Shown here: in pieces, positions 1-5,887 of the stretch
Numbering within the stretch: position 1 is the stretch's first letter
Layout: each line of letters begins with the position of its first letter
From: an uncultured Prevotella sp.
GTDB taxonomy: Bacteria; Bacteroidota; Bacteroidia; Bacteroidales; Bacteroidaceae
Reading direction: 5' to 3'
Assembly (NCBI GenBank): GCA_900553155.1
Contig: USCM01000130.1
Span: 1-5,887, forward strand
Length of the DNA: 5,887 bases
The notes under the pieces: generated by a model
Seen by the model: the letters and a program-made list of their open reading frames with translations, nothing else
Databases searched by the model: none
What the model was told of the DNA's origin: nothing
Made by a program: the position numbers and the translations under genes

Positions 1-485
1 TCCGCCAGCACCACAGCCGGGTTGTTTACAAGAGCGCGCGCCACTGCCACACGCTGCTTCTCGCCACCCGACAGCTCGGCAGGCTTGTGCGAGGCACGGT
101 CGGCAAGGTTCATAAACTCGAGCAGCTCCATGGCACGTTGGCGAGCCTCCTTGGTGCTCTTGCCGGCTATGAAAGCCGGAATCATAATGTTTTCAAGAGC
201 CGTAAACTCAGGCAATAGCTGATGAAACTGAAACACAAAGCCAATATGCAGGTTGCGGAAGTCGCTCAGTTTCTTGGTGCTAAGAGAGCCAACGTCCACC
301 CCGTCTACCACAACAGAGCCGCTGTCGGCACGGTCGAGCGTACCCATAATTTGCAGCAGAGTGGTCTTGCCGGCACCACTGGGGCCTACGATGCTCACCA
401 CCTCGCCCTTGTTGATGTGCAGGTCGATGCCCTTAAGCACCTGCAGCGAGCCGAAACTCTTTGTTATACCTTTGATGTCTATCAT
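1..485 (-). CDS. lolD: Lipoprotein-releasing system ATP-binding protein LolD (3' end cut by window)
   Basis: This is the cytoplasmic ATPase of the LolCDE-type ABC transporter, which extracts mature lipoproteins from the inner membrane and passes them to the periplasmic carrier LolA. The visible 161 residues hold an A-loop aromatic (F11), Walker A GPSGAGKT (34-41), the Q-loop in FVFQFHQLLPEFTALEN (83-99) and the signature LSGGEKQR (138-145). The QFHxLLPEFTALEN stretch and the LSGGE signature match LolD better than the related MacB or FtsE ATPases. The ATG is 11 bases after the antiporter stop, so the two are probably co-transcribed. No strong Shine-Dalgarno site is visible in the short AT-rich gap, which is normal for Bacteroidetes. 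The window edge falls at VVLA plus GA, just where the Walker B aspartate should begin. LolD proteins are usually about 220-230 residues, so roughly 60-70 are missing, including the H-loop. The membrane partner (LolC/E) is not in view. Confidence 0.9.
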   Translation of the reverse strand, partial: MIDIKGITKSFGSLQVLKGIDLHINKGEVVSIVGPSGAGKTTLLQIMGTLDRADSGSVVVDGVDVGSLSTKKLSDFRNLHIGFVFQFHQLLPEFTALENIMIPAFIAGKSTKEARQRAMELLEFMNLADRASHKPAELSGGEKQRVAVARALVNNPAVVLA

Positions 486-496
486 ATTATATCTTT

Positions 497-2629
497 TTAC
501 TTCCTAATCAATTTCTTTTTAATCCACTTGTTCAGCGTCTCGTATGCACTCATGTCCTCAGTGTGCTGTGGCTGTGCAAACGTCATCTCCTCCATAGCGT
601 CGCCGTGCTGGTCGGGGAAGATAATCATGATGTTCTTGCCCGAGAAGTGGCGTTGTATCTCGTCCGGCAGTCGCTCCAAGGCATTCTTGAACGACACCGT
701 ACCCTTGCGCGCCGTAATGATGATGAAGAGCTGGTCGTCGGCAACGGTAGCTGCGATGTTGGGCATCTCTGCCCAATGCACCATCGTCGTGAACGACACC
801 CTCATCTGCTGATGCTTGTTGCGCACATACTGCTCGATAAGCGGCAGCACATCCTCGCGTCCGTAGAACTCGGTATGACACTCCATATTGACAGCCATGC
901 GGCACAACCGCTCCATCCAGCGGTAGAAGCCAGGCTCAAACTGAGCCCTCGACGGCACCGCCACCTTGATGCGGCGTATTGTGGAGAGGGGCTGCTTGAG
1001 GCGCGCCATTATTATCTGCGAGTTCAGTCCGTTGAACAGGCTCTGGTGGAAAGCGCCCCAAAACTTCTGCGACACCTCCGGGTGCATGTGCATGCCTATA
1101 AGCACCTCCGTAGCCCTGAACTCCTTAAAGGCATGCCTAATGCCGTTGGCTATGTTGGCAGCCACACGCACCTGCGTCTGCATCGACATGTCGGCAGCCG
1201 CCGCATACTTAGCCATGCGGTCGAGCAAATGCTGTCCCTGCTCCTGGTTGCGCAGCATGTCGTCGTCGTCGTACACCACGTTGAGGCCCACAAGAGCCGT
1301 GGTGTTCTTGGGGTTGCGCATCATCATCGCCACGTTTACAAGACGCTGGGCATACTCGGGATACTTCATCGGTATCAGTATCTTCTCGTCCTGGTTCGCC
1401 GTCTGGTCGTTGTCGGTGGGCATCTCCTTGTCGCGCAGCGTTATCTGCTGTGCCGAGCGCTCCGTCATCATCGACGAAATGATGCACGTAAAGAGAATCA
1501 TCACCACCACAGCGTTGAGCATATCGTCGGTGATTAGAGGCACACCAGGCTCTATCTCTATCCTCATGCCAATCATAAGCATGGCTATGGCGCCAGCGGC
1601 ATGAGCCGACGTAAGGCCAAACATCATATTGCCCGACGATACAGGCAGCTTGAACAGCAGTGCCGCAACGTACGCTGCAATAGCCTTGCCCAATGTTCCG
1701 AGACCCGTGATGCACAGCACCACCATAATGATGTTGCCCCCGTCAAACAGCACCCTTACGTTGATAAGCATGCCCACACCTATAAGGAAGTAGGGTATGA
1801 AGAGCGCATTGCCTATAAACTCGATGCGGTTCATAAGCGGCGATACGTGCGGTATGTAGCGGTTGAGAATCAAGCCCGACAGAAAGGCGCCTATAATGCC
1901 CTCCAGTCCGAGTGCCTCGCCGAACGACGCACTCATAAACAGCATCGACATAACGAAGATAAACTGCATCACGGCGTCGCTGTATCGGCGCAGAAACCAA
2001 CGTGCCAAGCGCGGGATTACCAGTGCCAACACCACACAATATGCCACAAACTTGCCCACAAACATCAGCCAGAACAGCACACCGGCATTGCCCTTGTACG
2101 ATTCGACGATAGCCGCCAGTATCACAAGTGCCAACAGCAGAGCCAGCATCGACGAGCCGACGCTAAGCGTTACGCTCGGTTTCTTCTGCAATCCGTATCG
2201 TCCCACGATGGGGTAGGCTATGAGCGTGTTGGACGCCATGATGCATCCAAGCAGCAGAGAGGCAAACTGCGAGTAGTGCAGCACGGCGATGCAGCCAATG
2301 TATGTCAGCAAGAAAGGCACACCACAGGTTAGCACTCCGAAGATGCCAAACCTCTTTGAGTTGCGCTTTACACCCTCCATATCCATCTCGAGCGAAGCAA
2401 GGAACATGATGTAGTAGAGACCCACCTTGCCGAAAAGCTCAAACGAGTCGTCGCGCACCAACACGTTGAAGCCATACTTGCCCACTGCCACACCAGCCAG
2501 CACCATTCCGATGATGTGCGGAATACGGAGCTTGCCCATGATGATAGGGGCAAAGAGGATGATGAGCATAACCACGAAGAATATCAGGGTGGGGTCGGTT
2601 ATGGGGAAGTAACTGGCAATGTTGGTCAT
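497..2629 (-). CDS. CPA2-type cation:proton antiporter-like membrane protein with long cytoplasmic USP-like tail
   Basis: This 710-residue protein resembles the Na+/H+ exchanger fold of the CPA2 superfamily (KefB/NapA type), which exchanges Na+ or K+ for H+ across the inner membrane. Residues 14-390 hold about 12-13 hydrophobic segments, including the early LRIPHIIGMVLAGVAVG (35-50) and GLEGIIGAFLSGLIL (241-255), both typical of the family. Residues about 391-415 form a polar linker. Residues 416-545 resemble a universal-stress-protein fold (start ILIPMKYPEYAQRL), and 553-680 look like a second related half (start RRIKVAVPSRAQF). Neither half shows a clear nucleotide-binding GxxG-GS motif. 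An oddity is that the membrane position where relatives carry the Asp-Asp or Gln-Asp pair reads GSS (158-160), and the usual basic residue near the end of the domain is replaced by SAHAAGAIA (341-349). The transported ion, or whether it transports at all, is therefore uncertain. It heads a likely operon with lolD, and the start directly follows an A-rich leader. Confidence 0.85.
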   Translation of the reverse strand: MTNIASYFPITDPTLIFFVVMLIILFAPIIMGKLRIPHIIGMVLAGVAVGKYGFNVLVRDDSFELFGKVGLYYIMFLASLEMDMEGVKRNSKRFGIFGVLTCGVPFLLTYIGCIAVLHYSQFASLLLGCIMASNTLIAYPIVGRYGLQKKPSVTLSVGSSMLALLLALVILAAIVESYKGNAGVLFWLMFVGKFVAYCVVLALVIPRLARWFLRRYSDAVMQFIFVMSMLFMSASFGEALGLEGIIGAFLSGLILNRYIPHVSPLMNRIEFIGNALFIPYFLIGVGMLINVRVLFDGGNIIMVVLCITGLGTLGKAIAAYVAALLFKLPVSSGNMMFGLTSAHAAGAIAMLMIGMRIEIEPGVPLITDDMLNAVVVMILFTCIISSMMTERSAQQITLRDKEMPTDNDQTANQDEKILIPMKYPEYAQRLVNVAMMMRNPKNTTALVGLNVVYDDDDMLRNQEQGQHLLDRMAKYAAAADMSMQTQVRVAANIANGIRHAFKEFRATEVLIGMHMHPEVSQKFWGAFHQSLFNGLNSQIIMARLKQPLSTIRRIKVAVPSRAQFEPGFYRWMERLCRMAVNMECHTEFYGREDVLPLIEQYVRNKHQQMRVSFTTMVHWAEMPNIAATVADDQLFIIITARKGTVSFKNALERLPDEIQRHFSGKNIMIIFPDQHGDAMEEMTFAQPQHTEDMSAYETLNKWIKKKLIRK

Positions 2630-2684
2630 AAGTTGTTGGTTTGTATTTGTCGATGTGTATAGGGGCGCTTGCTTTTACTGACTG

Positions 2685-2692
2685 CAAAGGTA
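2685..2692 (-). promoter_or_regulatory. Predicted Bacteroidetes -7 box for the antiporter-lolD unit
   Basis: On the minus strand this reads TACCTTTG, an exact match to the Bacteroidetes -7 consensus TAnnTTTG. It lies 55 bases upstream of the antiporter start, giving a leader of roughly 45-50 bases. The only nearby TTTG (minus strand, 2709-2706) is 13 bases upstream of the box rather than the usual 19-21, so the -33 element is weak or absent. This is the better supported of the two promoters. Confidence 0.6.
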
Positions 2693-2737
2693 CTGAAAAT
2701 TTAATCAAAGAAGCGGTGCTTTCTCCCATTTATTTTG

Positions 2738-2745
2738 TATTTTTG
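2738..2745 (+). promoter_or_regulatory. Predicted Bacteroidetes -7 box for the nnr unit
   Basis: TATTTTTG matches TAnnTTTG and is followed by CAAG, much as the opposing box is followed by CAG. It lies 44 bases before the nnr start, leaving a leader of about 35-40 bases. No TTTG occurs at the expected -33 position (around 2715-2718 the sequence is GGTG). The surrounding T-rich stretch makes a chance match more likely than for the opposing promoter. Confidence 0.45.
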
Positions 2746-2789
2746 CAAGTGCTATATACATAATACGTAGACAAATACAACAAAAGAAT

Positions 2790-4301
2790 ATGAAGATACT
2801 AACAGGAGCCCAAATAAGAGAGCTCGACAAATACACTATTGACCACGAGCCAATAGCCTCTATCGACCTTATGGAGCGTGCCGCACGTGCCATAACACAG
2901 GCCATAACAACACGCTTCGAAGCCTCTACGCCGGTGGTGGTGTTTGCCGGACCGGGCAACAACGGTGGCGACGCTCTCGCCGTATCGCGCATGCTGGCAG
3001 AGAAGGGGTATGTGGTAGACGTATACCTGTTTAATATACACGGCACATTGTCGGACAACTGCGAGAAGAACCGCGACCGTCTGAAGGGCGAGGGACTGGT
3101 ACACTCGTTTGTAGAGGTAACGTCCAACTTCGACCCTCCAAAGCTTACACAGCAGACACTTGTGGTTGACGGACTCTTCGGCTCGGGTCTTAACAAGACT
3201 CTTACAGGCGGATTTGCCTCGCTCGTTAAGTATATCAACCAGTCGACGGCACGTGTCGTAAGTATCGATATGCCGTCGGGACTTATGGCAGAGGACAACT
3301 CAAGCAACAACCCGGCTGCCATCATACGTGCCGACCTCACGCTTACGCTTCAGTTTAAGAAGCTCTCGATGTACTTTGCCGACTGCCAGCAGTATCTTGG
3401 CAAGGTTCAGGTGCTTGACATACGTCTGTCTAAAGAATACGTCAAGAGCATCCCGTCGCCATTCTCTATCATCGACGCCGAGTACATCAGGCAGAATATG
3501 CTAACCCGCGACGACTTCGCCCACAAGGGCACAATGGGCAACGCCTTGCTCATTGCCGGTACCGAGGGTATGGCTGGAGCAGCCATTCTTGCATCTAAGG
3601 CATGTATGCGCAGCGGTGTGGGCAAGCTTACCGCCCTCACACCACGCTGCAACACCACAATAATGCAGATAGCCGTGCCAGAGGCTGTGCTTGCCATCGA
3701 CCAGGAAAACTACTACTCGGAGGCTGTTGCTGCCGACGAGTTCGACGCTGTGGGCATTGGTCCGGGCCTTGGCAAGCAGGAGGGTTCGGCTTTGGCGCTG
3801 ATGTCGCAGTTGCAGCAGACCCAATGCCCCGTGGTGCTCGATGCCGATGCCTTGAATATGCTCGGCTCTCACGGCACGTGGATTAGTCAGCTGCCCGACA
3901 ACATGATTCTTACACCGCATCCCCACGAACTCGACCGCCTGGCATCCACAACCTGCCACAGCGACAGCGAGCGTCTGTCCGTAGCACGCGATATGGCTGA
4001 GAGTCTGCGTGCGTACATCGTGCTCAAGGGCCACTACACAGCCCTTTGTCTGCCCGACGGCAGCGTGGTGTTCAACACCACCGGCAATTCGGGCATGGCT
4101 ACGGCAGGTAGCGGCGACGTGCTCACGGGCATCATCACTGGCTTGCTGGCACGTGGCTACTCGCGCAAGAACGCATGCCTCACGGGTATATATCTGCACG
4201 GACTGGCTGGCGACATAGCCGCCGCACGTGTGGGCAAGGAGTGTATGGTGGCAAGCGACATCATTGCCGCGCTGCCCGAGGCATTCAAGGCGATGTACTA
4301 A
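2790..4301 (+). CDS. nnr: Bifunctional NAD(P)H-hydrate epimerase / ADP-dependent NAD(P)H-hydrate dehydratase
   Basis: This enzyme repairs damaged nicotinamide cofactors in the cytoplasm. The N-terminal YjeF_N domain (about 1-215) interconverts R- and S-NAD(P)HX, and the C-terminal ribokinase-like domain (about 225-503) dehydrates S-NAD(P)HX to NAD(P)H using ADP. Epimerase motifs are GPGNNGGD (54-61), VDGLFGSG (126-133) and SIDMPSG (158-164). Dehydratase motifs are HKGTMGNALLIAG (245-257), GIGPGLG (322-328), LDADALN (350-356), LTPHPHE (374-380), LKG (412-414) and GNSGMATAGSGDVLTG (432-447), in which D443 is the expected catalytic aspartate. At 503 residues it has the usual length of the fused enzyme, with no break. 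The start is supported by the MKILTGAQIRELD opening, which lies near the usual beginning of the epimerase domain. The leader is A-rich without a clear Shine-Dalgarno site. It is the first gene of the rightward unit, followed 59 bases later by the DUF4831 gene. Confidence 0.95.
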   Translation: MKILTGAQIRELDKYTIDHEPIASIDLMERAARAITQAITTRFEASTPVVVFAGPGNNGGDALAVSRMLAEKGYVVDVYLFNIHGTLSDNCEKNRDRLKGEGLVHSFVEVTSNFDPPKLTQQTLVVDGLFGSGLNKTLTGGFASLVKYINQSTARVVSIDMPSGLMAEDNSSNNPAAIIRADLTLTLQFKKLSMYFADCQQYLGKVQVLDIRLSKEYVKSIPSPFSIIDAEYIRQNMLTRDDFAHKGTMGNALLIAGTEGMAGAAILASKACMRSGVGKLTALTPRCNTTIMQIAVPEAVLAIDQENYYSEAVAADEFDAVGIGPGLGKQEGSALALMSQLQQTQCPVVLDADALNMLGSHGTWISQLPDNMILTPHPHELDRLASTTCHSDSERLSVARDMAESLRAYIVLKGHYTALCLPDGSVVFNTTGNSGMATAGSGDVLTGIITGLLARGYSRKNACLTGIYLHGLAGDIAAARVGKECMVASDIIAALPEAFKAMY

Positions 4302-4360
4302 CAGTGGCTTTGCCGCTTGTTATTTGAGCAAACCTATTTTAACGATCACAACAACGAAAT

Positions 4361-5416
4361 ATGAAGAAGTTATTATCATCAATATTCCTCTCGGCTCTTG
4401 CCGCTACATCGGCAATGGCTGGAGGCGAGAAGCAGGTGGACGGATTGGACTATTATCTGCCTAAGACAGCCGTGCGCATGCAGGTACTTGTAGAGAAGAC
4501 GGCGATGAAGCCGGGACAACTTGCCGACTACTCCGAGCTTTACTTCAAGAAGCCGGCTGCCACAACACCGCAGACCACATACCGCATTGTGGGCATCAGC
4601 TTCACATCGGAGGGTCAGCCCGACGCCGACAAGAAGTTTACGGTGGCTGTAGACAAGAAGCACAGCATCTTCACAATCGACTGCGCACCCAACGGTGTGC
4701 TGCGCGCCATCAACGCCAAGGGCAAGACAGTGGCTCGCCCCAATGCCTTCCGTGCTGCGCCAAAGGCGGCTCCGCTCAATCCTCGCGACTATATGAGCCA
4801 GGACATCCTCGCCGCTGCCAATCTGCCTAAGATGGCTCAGCTTGTGGCGCAGGAGGTATACGACATACGCGACTCGCGCAACCAGCTATCGCGTGGCGAG
4901 GCAGACAATATGCCTAAGGACGGCGAGCAGCTGCGCCTTATGTACCGTCAGCTCGACACACAGGAGCGCGCGCTTATGCAGCTCTTCACCGGAACGGTGT
5001 CTACCGACACCACGGAGACGGTGCTTACTTTTGTTCCGCAGCCCGCCGAACAGCGCCGGGTGCTCTTCCGCTTCTCCAAGCGCTTCGGCCTTACTACCGC
5101 CGACGACTTCTCTGGAGAGCCTTTCTACCTCAACGTCGAGAACGAGGGCATCATTGCCGACGTGCCTGCCGACGCCTCAAAGGCAGACAAGGAGAAGGAC
5201 GACTTCCTTCTTGGCGTGAACCTTCCTGGCAAGATTCGCCTCACCATAGCCAAGGCAGACGGCACACCCGTGGCGTCGTACGAGACGGATGCAGCCCAGT
5301 TTGGCAGAGTGGTGATGCTCAATGGCGCCCTCTTCGGCAAGAAGTTCACCTCCGACATCGTGCTCGACCCAACAACCGGAGCTGTTGTTGAGCTTAAGAC
5401 ACAGCCGTTGGATTAA
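4361..5416 (+). CDS. DUF4831 family exported protein of unknown function
   Basis: This 351-residue protein starts with a clear Sec signal peptide: basic MKK, a hydrophobic core, and a likely signal peptidase I site after SAMA (17-20). There is no lipobox cysteine, so it should be a soluble periplasmic or otherwise exported protein. The mature part opens with DGLDYYLPKTAVRMQVLVEKT (27-47) and a PGQLADYSELYF stretch (51-62), which I recognise as the start of the Bacteroidales DUF4831 family. A charged, probably helical segment follows at 161-190 (LVAQEVYDIRDSRNQLSRGE, then ADNMPKDGEQ), which also appears conserved in that family. The C-terminal half looks mostly beta-rich. No catalytic motif is recognisable and the function is unknown. 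The family name is recalled from pattern, not searched. It lies 59 bases after nnr on the same strand, with no convincing terminator or promoter between them, so co-transcription is likely. It ends in two consecutive in-frame TAA codons (5414-5419). Confidence 0.85.
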   Translation: MKKLLSSIFLSALAATSAMAGGEKQVDGLDYYLPKTAVRMQVLVEKTAMKPGQLADYSELYFKKPAATTPQTTYRIVGISFTSEGQPDADKKFTVAVDKKHSIFTIDCAPNGVLRAINAKGKTVARPNAFRAAPKAAPLNPRDYMSQDILAAANLPKMAQLVAQEVYDIRDSRNQLSRGEADNMPKDGEQLRLMYRQLDTQERALMQLFTGTVSTDTTETVLTFVPQPAEQRRVLFRFSKRFGLTTADDFSGEPFYLNVENEGIIADVPADASKADKEKDDFLLGVNLPGKIRLTIAKADGTPVASYETDAAQFGRVVMLNGALFGKKFTSDIVLDPTTGAVVELKTQPLD

Positions 5417-5434
5417 TAAATAAAATATAACGTT

Positions 5435-5887
5435 ATGGCAAATCACACTAATAGAAAATATCCTGTAGGCATACAGTCGTTTACGGAGATAAGAGAGCAA
5501 GGCTACTTGTACGTAGACAAGACCGACATAGTGTGGAATCTTGTCAATAACGGAAAGAAATACAACTACTTAAGTAGACCTCGCCGTTTCGGCAAGTCGG
5601 TGCTCGTAGACACGCTTCAGGCTTATTTTGAGGGAAGGCGCGAGCTGTTTGAGGGGTTGCGCATAATGCAACTTGAGAAGCATTGGACTTGCCGCCCGGT
5701 GGTAAGGCTTGACATGAGCAGTGCCGGGGCAGAAGCCGACAGCATTAAAGCCTATCTTGATGATGTGTTTCATCAGTATGAGCTTAAGTACGATGTCGAG
5801 GTGCGTCCGCTTGCCTCGCTTGCTGTCCGACTGAAGAACATTATTGGCACAGCTTATGAGCGAACCGGCGAGAAGGTTGCCGTGCTT
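5435..5887 (+). CDS. AAA-ATPase_like (DUF1703) protein, N-terminal part, cut by window end
   Basis: The visible 151 residues match the start of the AAA-ATPase_like family (PF09820), which is common and multi-copy in Bacteroidetes. Full-length members are usually 500-600 residues and often carry a C-terminal PD-(D/E)XK nuclease-like domain (PDDEXK_9); that part is beyond the window. Visible family marks are PVGIQSFTEIREQGYLYVDKT (10-30), the Walker A-type loop LSRPRRFGKS (46-55), and AYFEGRRELFEGL shortly after it. The window ends at KVAVL, just where a Walker B IDEYD would follow. The start is the only plausible ATG after the preceding stops and is followed directly by family-like sequence. 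It sits 18 bases after the DUF4831 stop and in the same frame, so it may be transcribed with it. The first 50 codons use more AT-rich codons (AAT, AGA, ATA, TTA) than the neighbours, suggesting possible later acquisition. The biological role of the family is not established. Confidence 0.85.
   Translation, partial: MANHTNRKYPVGIQSFTEIREQGYLYVDKTDIVWNLVNNGKKYNYLSRPRRFGKSVLVDTLQAYFEGRRELFEGLRIMQLEKHWTCRPVVRLDMSSAGAEADSIKAYLDDVFHQYELKYDVEVRPLASLAVRLKNIIGTAYERTGEKVAVL

Larger units (their letters stand above)
2641..2780. repeat. 11-base perfect inverted repeat, one arm in each divergent leader
   Basis: TTGTATTTGTC at 2641-2651 is the exact reverse complement of GACAAATACAA at 2770-2780. Each arm lies just upstream of a start codon: 11 bases before the antiporter ATG and 9 bases before the nnr ATG. 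Each is preceded in its own transcript direction by a similar CTATA...CACAT or CTATATACAT stretch. The arms enclose both predicted -7 boxes. The repeat could be a shared operator, a shared translation-enhancing leader, or a coincidence of A-rich leaders. The sequence match is certain but its function is not. Confidence 0.5.

Noticed and set aside
1259..1270. Short GAC triplet run encoding Asp454-Asp457 in the antiporter tail
   Set aside because: Four repeats are too few to call a contingency microsatellite, and a triplet repeat would not switch the reading frame. It may be just a local acidic loop.
563..1537. Long 324-codon plus-strand open frame opposite the antiporter gene
   Set aside because: It is antisense to a well-supported coding region. 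Its product is dominated by His, Arg, Val and Leu with no recognisable domain, as expected of a shadow frame in GC-rich coding DNA.
3501..4199. 232-codon minus-strand open frame inside nnr
   Set aside because: It lies entirely within the dehydratase domain, whose motifs are intact on the plus strand. The product is Cys/His/Ala-rich with no family resemblance.
4302..4360. Possible terminator or promoter between nnr and the DUF4831 gene
   Set aside because: TTTGC (4309-4313) and GCAAA (4328-4332) could form only a 5-base stem with a 14-base loop and no proper T-run after it. ATTTG at 4322-4326 lacks the TA of a -7 box at the correct spacing.
5026..5033. TACTTTTG, matching the -7 consensus, inside the DUF4831 gene
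   Set aside because: It is inside coding sequence, about 400 bases before the next gene, with no TTTG at the -33 position. A chance match is the simplest explanation.
5414..5437. Stop-codon readthrough joining DUF4831 to the AAA-ATPase_like protein, since both share a frame
   Set aside because: Two consecutive TAA codons separate them, and the downstream gene has its own ATG followed at once by family-like sequence. A shared frame has a one-in-three chance.

Overview
The window looks like a chromosomal segment from a Bacteroidales bacterium, most likely Prevotella or a relative. Three things point there. The promoter -7 boxes fit the Bacteroidetes consensus TAnnTTTG, and the leaders are A-rich without clear Shine-Dalgarno sites. 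A DUF4831-type secreted protein and an AAA-ATPase_like (DUF1703) gene are both typical of this group. The antiporter also belongs to a form I recall from Bacteroides-type genomes. This taxonomic call comes from recognition of families, not from a search.

Layout: there are two transcription units diverging from a 160-base intergenic region at 2630-2789. Leftward on the minus strand, a 710-residue CPA2-type monovalent cation:proton antiporter-like membrane protein is followed after 11 bases by lolD, the ATPase of the lipoprotein-release ABC transporter. The lolD gene runs off the left edge just before its Walker B acidic residues. Rightward on the plus strand, a bifunctional NAD(P)HX repair enzyme (epimerase plus dehydratase, Nnr/YjeF) is followed by a DUF4831 exported protein. 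After an 18-base gap comes the first 151 codons of an AAA-ATPase_like protein that runs off the right edge.

The left unit concerns the cell envelope: an inner-membrane ion transporter or sensor, and lipoprotein export to the outer membrane. The right unit begins with metabolite repair and continues with an exported protein of unknown role and an accessory-type ATPase. No shared pathway is evident within either unit.

No CRISPR array, tRNA, rRNA, insertion sequence or convincing terminator was seen, and I found no evidence of a wholly new system. The points most worth a second look are four: the antiporter appears to lack the usual ion-binding aspartates and the partner basic residue; the two divergent leaders share an 11-base inverted repeat; the DUF4831 protein has a strongly charged conserved-looking segment; and the AAA-ATPase_like gene sits tightly behind a housekeeping-type unit.
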